This document shows, piece by piece, positions 46,301-56,728 of a stretch of DNA of 62,000 nucleotides. The notes under the pieces are model-generated. The model worked only from the letters and a program-made list of their open reading frames with translations. It made no database searches and had not been told where the DNA came from. The stretch is from Branchiostoma floridae (taxonomy: Eukaryota; Chordata; Leptocardii; Amphioxiformes; Branchiostomatidae). Every line of letters starts with the position of its first letter. Position 1 is the stretch's first letter. Position numbers and translations under genes: made by a program. The DNA is taken from assembly GCF_000003815.2 (NCBI RefSeq), contig NC_049992.1, positions 19,483,111-19,545,110 on the forward strand, written 5' to 3'.

Positions 46301-48030
46301 AGTGATTTACCTAGATACAACAGGTAGGAATATCCACTTCGATCTCAAATTTCCTGTAAACGAGATAGAAATATCCACTACGATCTAATATTTTTCTGTA
46401 CACTGTGCAACGTTGTTCTACTAACAAAAAGGCGTCAGCTTGTAACGGGTGTGTAACAGGATCCACCTGTACAAGGCGCAACCAGTAATGAATAAACCTG
46501 ACAGATAATTGTGATTCCAATGAATATCTGTCTAGCTTTGCTCTATATGCTGAATTGCTACAGTTTCTAAAAACCCCAAGTATATTTTTACAAAACTGAT
46601 TATGCGAGATTTTCATTTGGGAGCTGTCATTTATGTATTCAGTACCCCAATTTATCATCATCATCATATCAAATATCCCCAAATAGTCCCGCAAGGGGCG
46701 ACGTGTGGGGGATGTGGGAGTTGAGGTCCCGGGTTAGGGCGGGCCTGCCTGGCGCGGAAAGACTTAACGGTGGGAGCAATTAACGTTACCACCGTGTCAG
46801 GCAGGGTATTCCACTCCGGAATGGTTCTGGGAAAGTATGAGAATTTGTATGTGTCGGTGCGGGCAAAGTTTGGCTTGTACTTGAGGTAATGGCTTCCTCA
46901 AGTACGCCCTTGGGCAGGTTTAAGTAAGTTCCGTGTATCTATGTTAATCCTGTTATCTATAAGTTTATAGAAAATGGTGAGGCGGGAGTTCATTTCGGAT
47001 CCATATCAAAGGATTAGTTTAATGCAGGACTCAAATGTTTTCAACAGGCATTTTGGTGAGACAAGTGAACGGGAAACCGACCAGATTTGTTAAAAATAAT
47101 GACTTTTGATTTCTTCTGATTAACATCAAGTTTCCACTTGATACAAAAGTTTCTTAATCTATTTAGATCATTTTGCAGCCCTTTATCGTATTCAGAAAAG
47201 ATAAAAAATCATTATATGCGCATAACAGGTATGAAACGAAAACGTTTAAAGAGGGTGTTAAGCTTTCAGCAGTATCACGCACAAGTATAACGTCGTTTAG
47301 AAATAAATTAAACAGAATAGGGCTGAGATTGCAGCCATGTCTGAATCCCTTTACAGCCCCAAACAATGGCGTTAGACCAGTAGAGCTTTTAACATATGAT
47401 CGAGGGTTTGAGTACATGCATTGAATTAACTTATAGAAATATCCCCTACTCCCGAAGTTAATAATTTGTATAGAGTCCCTCTCTCTTGACGGAGTCAAAC
47501 GCATTCCTGAATTCGACAAAGCAAGAGTAAAAGTGTCTATTTTCTGAAGGATATTTTTGCTTAAAAGTGTGTCTATAATAAAAAGATTATCTCTCGTTCA
47601 GAAGTTTGTCCGAAACCCGGCTTGATTCGGAGATATAAGTTTATTTCCATCTTGGAAAGTGGTGAGGCGTGAGTAAAGTATAGATGTGAACAGCTTGGCT
47701 AAACGGCTAGTAACCGATATCCCCCTGTACTTACTGGGATCATCTTTAGCTCCGCCATAATGGGCGACAAGGTTGCTATTGCACCATTCCTGGGGGATAT
47801 AACCAGAGCTGAATAGTTTAGAAAGCGTTTCAATGAGATTGTGTGGAGAGCACTTAAACTTCTTTCCCGAGGCTTTTCCGTTTTAAGGTTCGAAATCGCT
47901 CTTTTTAATACAATTCCTCTTGATACAGTGTCCAATTGAATGCCTTCAAGTGCATATTCTAGCTCTGATAATTTAGTTCTTATTTGTGTTTCAAAACAGC
48001 TGGAAGGTTCAGGGACACTGGGTTAGGGAT
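46300..48030 (-). mobile_element. Degraded non-LTR retrotransposon (LINE), RT domain, minus strand
   Basis: Minus-strand translation with several frameshifts reads, in order: a segment like the first RT motif (AISNLKTEK.. to GGYRLLAV, 47935-47699); KLISPNQAGFR (about 47620); FVEFRNAFDSVKRE (about 47480); FYKLIQCMYS, then GFRHGCNLSPILFNLFLNDV (about 47400-47270), which are RT motifs; and post-RT INWGTEY, QFCKNILGV, IHYWLRLV (46694-46390). No endonuclease domain was seen, so it is 5'-truncated. Stops show it is inactive. It lies in the presumed 5' intron of gene E. Confidence 0.85.
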
Positions 48031-48047
48031 TCTCTCCATACAGATGT

Positions 48048-48740
48048 TTAACCCATTTAAGACGGGGGGGGGGGGGGGCGTGGTGACTTTGAGGCCTGAG
48101 CCAACTTTCATCTCAAATAACGCCAGAAGCCTTACACTAGAGCCACCAAATTTGCTGAATTTTCCTAAACTTTTCACGGAGGTTGGAAAATTTTCCATTG
48201 TTTGTGTTGCCATGACAACCGTTTGTTAGCAGGCATTTTTACGAAAATCGCTCATTTTGGTTCCAACTATGCATTTTTCAGTTATTTGCTATATTACTGC
48301 TATTTTCTTACATAGATAAAATCTTATGATATCTAGAATATCTTTTATTATTGAATATGATGACATCATAAACATGTTTAAATGGACGTTGTTTGTCTAT
48401 TTTCATTGTCTTTAGTAATTATTTGCTTAAAAATGGATATTTTCATTCAAAGTTGTGGATATTAGATGGAGGAGCCCAACTAACATCTAAGATATCGATG
48501 GCGTCACTCTATGACGTCATTTTGACGTCATTTTTAAACAAACAAGCAAACAAACAAACAAACATCATCATTATATTATCTGCACTTGCTGTTACATTTT
48601 TGCAAACCTTGAAGGGAATACCCCCTTTTCAGGGTTCCTGCCAATAGTCAAATAGATGACGTGATACGTCATATTACGTCATAATAGCTTTAAAATATAA
48701 TTAAGAATGTAAAGCTATGATGACGTAATATGACGTAATG
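48048..48740. mobile_element. TTAA-family element upstream of gene E, right end unclear
   Basis: Left end TTAA|CCCATTTAAGACGGGGGG, then the family interior (CTAGAGCCACCAAATTTG, GTGTTGCCATGACAACCG, ATGACGTCATTTTGACGTCA). No clear mirrored right end. A short AAACAAACAAGC repeat lies at 48535. Confidence 0.55.
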
Positions 48741-48900
48741 ACGGGCTATGAAACTTCATTATTCAGAAAGAGAAAGAGAGAGTGAGGAAGAGAGAAAAGA
48801 GAGAGAGTGTATGGGAAAGAGAGAGAAAAAGAGTATACGACTCTGATGGTAACGATATAAACGTTTCTTGTTATAACCACATGAATTTACAGGGTGGGGA

Positions 48901-49402
48901 ATGATCATGGCTGAAGACATCATCACCACTGATGCAGTCCACACAAACTTTGTTTCGGAAGGCGGTTTGACGCAAATTCGTTCAGATGCCGAAATACGGA
49001 AAGATTGGCCTTATGTTGTTACAAACGTGTTCCCGAATCCGACGTACGAAACAAGATGTTGTCCTGAAATTGCAACTACAACAACGAACAACGAAGATGG
49101 CAAAAACACAATCCCCCTAAACGACATTGAGGCTGAGATTGTTGAACAAGTCGATATCATAGACGATGATGCCAATTTGGACCCCTGTATGCCTTATGCC
49201 GTCGCGTATGAATCCCAAAACCCATTGTACAGGTCAGAATGTACCTCAAATGAACATGATGCTGACAGTGGGGTTCCTGAAAATGATAACAATGACATAC
49301 ATGAAAACAGACATATCCCGAGTACAGATCCGAACTCCATACGAGACGCCCTGAGAAGGAATCCGATGTACGTGCCAAACGTACCGCAACAAGCATGTTG
49401 TC
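48901..49402 (+). CDS. Gene E exon 1, cytoplasmic tail
   Basis: Preceded by TTTACAG at about 48892. MIMAED start, 167 residues, donor C|GTAAGT. The NPLY-to-NPMY spacing is 47 residues, identical to B and C. The tail ends with three cysteines close to the membrane (ACC and the split-codon CTYRR), possible palmitoylation sites. Confidence 0.8.
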
Positions 49403-52400
49403 GTAAGTTTATTTATGTTTTTAGGTTTCATGTAGTTTTATGTAATCTCATTGAATCAAAACATATTCAATGCATTTTATGTTCGTTTAGAGTTTCTTAG
49501 TTGCTGATTACAATTGTTGCGGATCAATAGAGTCCATTCCAAGACACCATGCGGATGTTTGTGGCCATTGTTTAGAATTGATTTTAAAGTTTTGTAATTA
49601 TATGTCTAGGACATTTGATACTTCAGAAATATTTGTAACACTGTTTCAACTTTATAAATATTTCCCTGGTCCTGTAAAACTTTGGAAATATTCATCGTGT
49701 GGAATTGGATACTTCTAATGGTTTCTAAATAATGATAACAGCATTCTACCATTATCTACCATTTTCTACCATTTTTTGTAAATGGTTCAGTGGGCTGGGA
49801 AGATAGCAATTCACACATCCTTGCAAAGTATGGTTGGGTGCCATGCAACAATGGCCCACCACAAAGGGTCCACCAGTGCCCAGCAGTGAAATCTAAAAAT
49901 ATACAGATACCACAACAGGGATTACTTTTATGGGGGCAATAAACTAATTTAACCATTTGGCGAGGTTTACCATTTTTTGTAAATATTTGTAAATGTGAAA
50001 TAATCACACAGAGGTTTCACAATTATTCTAAATAAAGATATTTTTGTACAGTTACTTTCAAAATGTTTCTAAAATATTCAAAGGAATTCCATTATATGAG
50101 TACTTTCTCAGTCAATTTTTTTTAAATAATTTGATTATTGTGGCTCAGATATTCTTTTATTCAAAATAATTCAGACTAATTATAAATATCGCCTAAAAAC
50201 CCTCATGGTGTCTTGGAATGGACTCTATCTGATAAAAATGAAGAAATAGTGATGATTTATATTTTAAACTTTATGTTCTTTCATTTGTGCAAGGATTTGT
50301 TTGTTTGACTTGCATTTAGATACCTGGCGAAGGTCATTTTTTAATACAGTGGATTCCAATTATTCGTATTACGCCTTTTTGGATAATTCGGGTAATTGGA
50401 TAGAATTACGAAATCCCAAAACATTTGCCATTCATTCTATTGTTTAGAACATCGCAGAAATGGATAACCCACGGTCTCAAACTTCGGGTTTTTGGATAGA
50501 ATTACGTCAGGTCACACAAATTAAAAATGGGAAAATATGCCCTAAAACTCACAAAATGAGTCCAAAGGTAACTAGTAAATGTATGTATAAAGGTGTAAAG
50601 CCATGTAAAGGACCGTAAGAAAGTTACATTCCACAGAAAATCTAGCCGATAGCGCTGTGCTAGCGTGCGAACATTTGGAGTTAGGCGCCATTTTGTTAGG
50701 TTGCCGCAAGGTATGATGGGCGAACGTCATGGGAACGTCAACACGCTTTTGAGTTCATATTTCCCCTTCAGACAACGTCTAAACTTGGTTTACCCTACAA
50801 AAATGTGTTTTTTCATATCCACTGTCTCATTAATTGAGCTTATTTCGGCTGCGCTGCGTAGATTTACAACAACGCACGTAATGCAACAGGGGTGTGATTT
50901 CGCAATGACCTATCTTGCGCATTGAATGGCGGGATATCTCAACCCACGCGCCGCCATTTTAAATGTTTTGAACGTGAATTTTTTCCGTCTTCCACCGCGA
51001 AAGACGTAAATTTCAGAGTAATTTGTGGACACAAGTTGTAGACAAGAAGGTGAAGAGTTTATCACTCTCCAATACCGTTGTTTTAACTTAAAATAATGAA
51101 AGTAACGTCAAATTCTCCGGCATACGAGCGGAGCCATGTTCGTCTTTGTTTTGGTATGCCGCCAAATTGCCGACGCACGGCTGTGCGAGTCAAGCGTACT
51201 TTTCCACATGTGCATTTAGCCACTGATTTAAACTCTTTATTAGATCAAGCATCTCCGAGGCAATCGCACAGTATCGGAACATATGATTAAAGTTTTGTAA
51301 ACGGAGTTCCGTATCGTTAGAGTGGTAACCTCTATGAGCGTCTGTGTGTTATGTTTGCGTATGGTTTTCAAAACTACACCCCTCCCCAACCAATGCCGCT
51401 AAAGCTGGTCATATAGCCAACTTCGGACTCTAGAATAGGCCGGATAATTGGATAAAATGCCCAGACAAATAGGCGATACAATAAAGCGGATTCCACTGTA
51501 CCTACTTTTAAAAAATGCATCTTCCTTTTTGGGATGTTACGAAACATTTGACATTATGTTTCTGTAAAATGTGTAATAATGTTGACAACTTTCAATGAAG
51601 TGCATTGAAGCACATTATACAACATCATACAATACCTGGCTGGCTTCAATATCGTGCGCACAAAACTAAGTATTAACATAGGAGTCGTGCTATATTGAAG
51701 ATGGCTTTTATCTCAGAATGATCTACATGTATTTTCAGAGTGCACTTATAGAAGGATTGGCGTTGTCGTCACCATCACTTCTTTGCTGGTGACATTGGCC
51801 CTTTCCGTTATCTGGCTTTATTTTAACAACAATGTTCGGGACGTTCCAAAGGTCGGTCTTTATTCCGTTTCAAGATGTAGCCTACGAGTATGTCTTTGTA
51901 TCTTGTCAAACATGTTGATGTCACTTTAGGAGGGCATCTTTAGTCATATATCATGCTACACAGTAGAAAGTATCTAGGACAGTTCTTATTTATATTCGCC
52001 ACCATTTTTGTTCACTGTATGTACTTGAAAAACAAGAATCTCTCCTATTTACAGCTTGGGTTGGGCACTTCCTACACCAATGGTCACCCTGCCATGAACA
52101 CTACCTACACCAATGGTCACCTTACTGAGAACACTACCTACACCAATGGTCACCCTGCTATGGACATCACCTATATCTCTGTCCAACCTACTTTAAGCAC
52201 CTTCTACACCAATGGCCACCCTGCTGCGGACACTACCTACACCCCTGGTAAGCCCTGTGTGCATGTTATTGTTACCTACCCATGGTACCTACAATGGTGC
52301 AATTCCCGTGTGCAAAGTCCTTAGGCGTAGAATATTTTCGCTAAAGCCTTACACATTACATCGAAATTGCCCACTTAATATGAATTAGATGCATGCGAGC

Positions 52401-54081
52401 AAAGATTAAGGTTTTTTGCTATGCAATTGTCTTAAAGGGGGTAATGTTCATGAAAATAATTTGGATATTAAACACAAAGTCATATTCTTCTTCAATGTCG
52501 GATATATCCATTCTGAACTAATCCAAACAGTCTGCTAACACCCTTACCCACTCTCCCTGGCACGGCATATATATAGGAGGCCCCTAAAATTTGATCTAAG
52601 GTTGAAAGAAGAGGAGTAATATGTAAACTATAGATACTTATTTGGCAAAGCGTAGTCTATTATTCTTAAATCCATCTTTGCCTTTAGCTCCAATGGATTA
52701 TGAATAAAAAACAAAACCATTGCCATTGTTATAGATTTTGCATCCTCCTCCTTAGGTCAATGGCTGGTACAAAAATCGTCGTGGATTATGACCTCCTCTG
52801 GACTATCACTCCCTTACTTTGGCTGTGATGCCGCAAAAGTCTTTGATGGGGACCCTGAAACCTACTGGGACTTATGTGCTACGCTTCCAACCACGAAGAC
52901 CTGGTACATAGAAATGGACCTTAAGGCACCCCATACTCTGACCCGTGTTGCAATCAACAACTACGGAGACAAATCACGTGATATCGCTGCGTTCAAGTTA
53001 CAAATGAAGCGTGTTCTGAGTCAAGACAAGTGGGAGGACGTCTTGACCGTTACAGACGTGAAGGTAGGAACGAAGGATCGCCAGGAGTTCGGCTGTTTCC
53101 GGGGAACAGCGAGGTACTGGAGGTTCCTGATCACACAGACCTTTCGCTGGTACTTACGGCCAAAGCTCAGAGAGCTAAACTTCTACGGAATCACACCCTT
53201 TTCAGGTGAAGAAATATATAATCTTTTGTTTTGTATTAAACGACAGGTCTTTCGGTATAATAAAACCAGCTGCTATAATTGAAATATAAAGTGTTAATTA
53301 TATGCCGTTCATTGTAAGTCGAACGTCACGTACTTCAAATCACCTCTCCGTAAAATAAGCAAAAAGTCATCATTTTGATTATATTGCTAAAAATACATAA
53401 AAAGAGTATTCCAAGAAAACTTGCCCAGAAGGAATGCTACAAAAATATAACAGCATTCTAGCATTATTTGTAACATTCTGATCTCATTCAATTGAGAACA
53501 GAAGCGGTAAGCCACTTCAAATCCTGCTAGGATGTGGCCAAAAGAATGTCAATGGTGCAATGAGAATGTCTGGAATGCACTACAAATACCCGCTGATAGA
53601 CAAAGAAAAGTTATTCTGTCGGTATTTTGGCTCCTTCCTTCTCGTGTGAAGGGGTTATAACGTCCATTTGGAATTCCCAGCCGGATGTGGAACGAATCAT
53701 GCATTATGTTCATTCCGGCTGGTTCTGCTTGATTCCTGCTAATTCGGTTTTAGTGTGAAGGCCCTATGATAAGAATCATACGGTCTTGTGTTCGAACTGC
53801 AATTCTGGATGCAATTTAGTTGCACGCAAGACTGTTTTATTTTGCAAATGATAACGAAGTAAAACTTTCTTCCAATAGCCTCTAAGAAGAAGTGGCGAGC
53901 CGACTCACGTTGTGGCCAGGGTTACCCTGCAGATGATGGTAACCCTGCTGAATGTGATCCTGGCGGTGAACGCCCATGTTGCTCTGTTGGAAACTGGTGC
54001 GGTAGCTCGACTGATCACTGTACCTGTCCCGGCTGTGTGGACTACGGAAGGAAGAAGGGGAAGCTATTATTGTGCATTTGA
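48901..54081 (+). CDS. Gene E: long-tailed type II receptor with discoidin (F5/8C)-like domain and hevein-like module (5 exons)
   Basis: Coding exons 48901-49402, 51739-51851, 52055-52247, 52756-53205 and 53879-54081 join in frame to 486 residues. Order: cytoplasmic tail 1-167 with NPTY (46-49), NPLY (107-110) and NPMY (154-157); transmembrane helix about 174-194; short stalk 206-269; discoidin-like domain 270-419; hevein-like module 420-486. It keeps both the triple NPxY tail and a complete hevein-like core, unlike any other copy. The tail is shorter than in B and C through an internal deletion between NPTY and NPLY. Discoidin-type domains bind sugars, phospholipids or proteins depending on the family; which applies here is unknown. 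The stop codon comes from fused 3' flank. Confidence 0.75.
49528..50227. mobile_element. Inverted-repeat element in gene E intron 1, 700 bp
   Basis: Ends TAGAGTCCATTCCAAGACAC and the mirror GTGTCTTGGAATGGACTCTA. Flanking bases continue the intron sequence shared with gene C (..GATTACAATT.TTGCGG / ..ATCTGAT..AAATGA). No transposase frame. Superfamily not assigned. Confidence 0.8.
50347..51498. mobile_element. pogo/Tigger-like non-autonomous element in gene E intron 1, 1152 bp
   Basis: TA-flanked CAGTGGATTCCAATTATTCG and mirror ..AAAGCGGATTCCACTG, with sub-terminal GGATAATTCGGGTAATTGGAT and ..GGCCGGATAATTGGATA. TA duplication and CAGT-type ends fit pogo/Tigger. Internal open frames (50665-50925, 51096-51290) do not look like a transposase. 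Confidence 0.75.
51739..51851 (+). CDS. Gene E exon 2, transmembrane segment
   Basis: Acceptor ATTTTCAG. CTYRR, hydrophobic IGVVVTITSLLVTLALSVIW, then LYFNNNVRDVPK. The donor is AAG|GTCGGT, weaker than the GTAAGA/GTAGGG of the other copies. Confidence 0.75.
52055..52247 (+). CDS. Gene E exon 3, short repeat stalk
   Basis: Acceptor TTTACAG, donor CCTG|GTAAGC. It starts LGLGTSYTNGHPAM; the TTKADDDTSNPGQ lead of gene B is deleted. About five and a half 33-bp units; shortest stalk of the array. Confidence 0.75.
52756..53205 (+). CDS. Gene E exon 4, discoidin / F5/8 type C-like domain
   Basis: Acceptor CTCCTTAG, donor TTTCAG|GTGAAG, phase 1 to 1, 150 residues. Recognisable features: SSGLSLPYFGCDAAKVFDGD (variable loop and the A..DGD start), YWDLCA, WYIEMDLKAPHTLTRVAI (the strand usually W..vDLg), NYGDKSRDI, FKLQMK, FGCFRGTARYWRF (the R-Y-hydrophobic strand) and LRELNFYG at the C-terminal edge. 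No other copy in the window. Confidence 0.85.
53206..53878. other. Gene E intron 4, non-coding
   Basis: 53490-53770 contains segments like 2085-2460 of gene A (GGTAAGCCACTTCAAATC, AATGTC.GGAA, GCTGATTC), showing that the introns of A and E share descent. Confidence 0.5.
53879..54081 (+). CDS. Gene E exon 5, complete hevein-like module and stop
   Basis: Acceptor CCAATAG. KKKWRADSRCGQGYPADD, AECDPGG, PCCSVGNWCGSS, HCTCPGCVDY, then GRKKGKLLLCI and TGA. The core has all eight cysteines seen in gene A. The last residues and the stop match DNA that lies about 0.9 kb downstream of the stop in gene B. Confidence 0.8.
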
Positions 54082-54384
54082 ATGAAAATTATCCTATTTG
54101 TCTTTAAATACTAGAATTTGAAGCCGGATAATTTTCAGCTCGTATGATAAGGTATAACTTCTAATACAAATATCAAACTTAGTAAAATCTAACATGTCTT
54201 ATCATAATGGTATACATTCCTATTTTAGTAAGTTTTATTAGAGCAGGAAAACTTTGAACAATCACTTTATACAGTAACAAATATCACTGATAGACTACCT
54301 GCATGCCAAAAGTCATGACGATTCTCCATTCCAGTCTTGATTAATTCTCATTTAAATTTTAAAACTAAAACGGCTCCTGCAGTT

Positions 54385-54498
54385 CCAAAACGGCTTTGTA
54401 GGAGCAATCTCTGTTGCTTGACGTACATTCTGCACCAGGAGCCAAAACGGCTTTGTAGGAGCAATCTCTGTTGCTTGACGTACATTCTGCACCAGGAG
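54385..54498. repeat. Perfect 57-bp tandem duplication (2 copies)
   Basis: The unit begins CCAAAACGGCTTTGTAGGAG and ends TTCTGCACCAGGAG, repeated twice with no mismatch seen, so it is recent. The flanks of A and B have one such segment or none. Confidence 0.9.
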
Positions 54499-54673
54499 CT
54501 ATATCAACCACTAAGATATCACAACCCTGGCATGTAAATAACAAGGGATGTAAAACCATAATTTTTGCTGCAGTGTGGAGATCTCACTCATTTCAAGACC
54601 AGATCAATACTAGCATACAAAATGTAAATGTAAATGCAATCCATCGCGACATTCTAGAGCTATACTGTACATT

Positions 54674-54690
54674 CACACACACACACACAC

Positions 54691-54737
<47 letters not shown>

Positions 54738-54776
54738 CACATGCACATGCACACATACACTCACACACTCGCTCAC
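54674..54776. repeat. CA microsatellite, about 100 bp
   Basis: Long (CA)n run with a few G, T and A interruptions, at the paralogous position of 19036-19106. Confidence 0.95.
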
Positions 54777-55375
54777 ATATACTACAGAATACAAAACATT
54801 TTGGACAAAGATAATCAGCATAGTTTTTCTCTTTGGCCAAGTGTACAGGATCTTAAGACATGGCAGCCAAGTGTTAAACGAATGCTAAAAAAACATCCGT
54901 TTCTTTTTGGATCATTTCTTCTTTCCTTTACCACGAATTGTAAGATAGTGTGATGAGTTTGATATTTCATTATCCTGACTGAACGTCTCGCACCTTCATA
55001 AACTACATGCTATAAATGACTGCTTAAGAGGTGTTGGAATTAACACTTTCAGGAGAAAACTTTGATCTTTAATTTGCTGTTTCAATGTCATTAATTTTAT
55101 CGTTTATAGATGTATCCTTGTTTGTTTCCTTATTTTATTCCTCTATGGCAGTGCTGATATACGATTTTATTTTATTTTATTTTACATAATGGTGTTTGAA
55201 GTAATTTTTTTATGATGTAGAATTCATAATGTAAGCTTCATTTCATTTTCGGTCCAAAATGTTGGACCCAAGCCTTTAGCTTCACTCATTACGCTTGTAA
55301 TGACGTAATGGTAACTATCACTTGTCATTAGTGATGTTTTAATGGCAACCAAAAACCTTAGAAGATGCTTATTAA

Positions 55376-55620
55376 GTACTAACCCTATCAAGACTTTTTT
55401 TAGTTCATCAGACGGAATGGGGTCATTCAGCCTCGCCTTTGTAAGTTCCAAACGTCTTGGTATACGGTAACCAAATAATGTAACCATTAAATTTCCTCTT
55501 ACCTGTCATTTTTGTATCATTTTGACTTAATATGACGTAATTATAATGTCATGAATTTGATTTTATTGGCTAGAATCGTCTTTATATGGAATTTCCGTTA
55601 TACATAAACAAAAGGCTGCC
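55376..55620. mobile_element. Decayed TTAA-family fragment
   Basis: AACCCTATCAAGACTTTTTT then TCCAAACGTCTTGG, TAATATGACGTAATTATAATGTCA and GGAATTTCCGTTATACATAA, as at 6815-7050 and 7800-8010. Confidence 0.5.
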
Positions 55621-55629
55621 AATACGCAT

Positions 55630-56550
55630 TGACAACTAGAGTTCCATGAGCCCATACATTCGCCAAATGATCCTAACCTTTCTCTACAACTGCTGTAATT
55701 ATGTTTGTCATTAATTATGCAAGTTCTCATTTTATAAACTATATCAGTTGATCATCTCCTCCACCATACAACAGAAGTAAACAGTCTATGTTAAGAAAGA
55801 AGGCTTTTATCGCATTTTCTGATAATTTATGCAAATGAGATCCTCTTTTGTAAATCAATGTTCAACGATGTTCCCCTGTACATAACTTCTAAATGCTACA
55901 AGTAAGTTCCCGTCATTTACCAAAATGAAATTAAAACATTTTCTCATTCATTATGCAAAGTAGGTCTTTATTTTGCATAATATATATCTATCAATATTCT
56001 TCTCTTTCTCAGTAAACAGATGTTGCAATGGTCCTTTAATTGAACTGAGCGTGTTAAGACCATTTCTTAACTGATTATGCAAATTAGAGTCCAATTTGCA
56101 TTATTAATATGTAATTATATGAAGCATCACTTACGCTATCTACATATCAAAATTATGACAATCCGTCAACCCCTTCTTGAGTTATTCCCTTTCAAAGGCT
56201 GACACTAAACCTGCCCTGCAGTTCCAAAACAAGTCGCTAGGATTCCAAAACTACACCACCTACCCTCGGCATCAAGAGCAGTCTACCACTCAAAACCAGG
56301 ACTTGGTTATTACAAACCAGCAAGTTTCGCAGCAGTACCGTAACAAGCTTACAGGGGCCCACAATCTAATCGTTTCCGTCTCATCAAGACCTACCCACAT
56401 ACCCTCATCAAAACAAACACCCATTCGATGCATTCTCGAGTTACTAAGTATGTTGGTCTTCTACAAAGACACACACATATACATACAAACAAAGACACAC
56501 ACACAGAGAAATAAGCGCTACCAAAAATATAACCTTGGCGAAGGTGAATT
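55630..56550. mobile_element. Inverted copy of the gene C intron 3 repeat
   Basis: Begins GAGTTCCATGAGCCCATACATTCGCC and ends ATAACCTTGGCGAAGGT, the reverse complement of about 26781-27700. It carries the same ATGCAAAT/ATTTGCAT pairs. Confidence 0.75.
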
Positions 56551-56728
56551 AAGGGTTAATGACCCGCTCCGAGGTGTATATGGTGTCATAACGCCTGGTC
56601 CTTTGCTATAACCACCGAATAAAACCACCGACTGAGCGAAGCGAACGAGGTGGTTTTATGAGGTGGTAGTAGCAAAGAACCAGGCGTTATGACAACATGT
56701 ACACCGAGGAACAGACGGGTTATTAACG
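56551..56728. mobile_element. Long imperfect hairpin (foldback element), about 180 bp
   Basis: The left arm GTGTCATAACGCCTGGTCCT..TTGCTATAACCACC and right arm ..GGTGGTAGTAGCAAAG, ACCAGGCGTTATGACAACATG pair around a centre at about 56640. The outer ends TTAATGACCCG and CGGGTTATTAACG also pair. Confidence 0.8.

Larger units (their letters stand above)
54082..55375. other. 3' flank of gene E (duplicated unit), no gene
   Basis: Aligns with 18550-19720 after B. Contains TTTGAAGCCGGATAATTTTC, ACCACGAATTGTAAGATAGT and ACTGAACGTCTCGCACCTTC. No gene. Confidence 0.5.

Noticed and set aside
50665-51290. Possible transposase in the pogo/Tigger-like element
   Set aside because: The frames are short, lack DDE-type or HTH motifs, and look like chance openings in a non-autonomous element.
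54471-54953. 160-codon frame containing a long His/Thr run
   Set aside because: The run is a translation of the CA microsatellite; the flanks match non-coding duplicated DNA near B.
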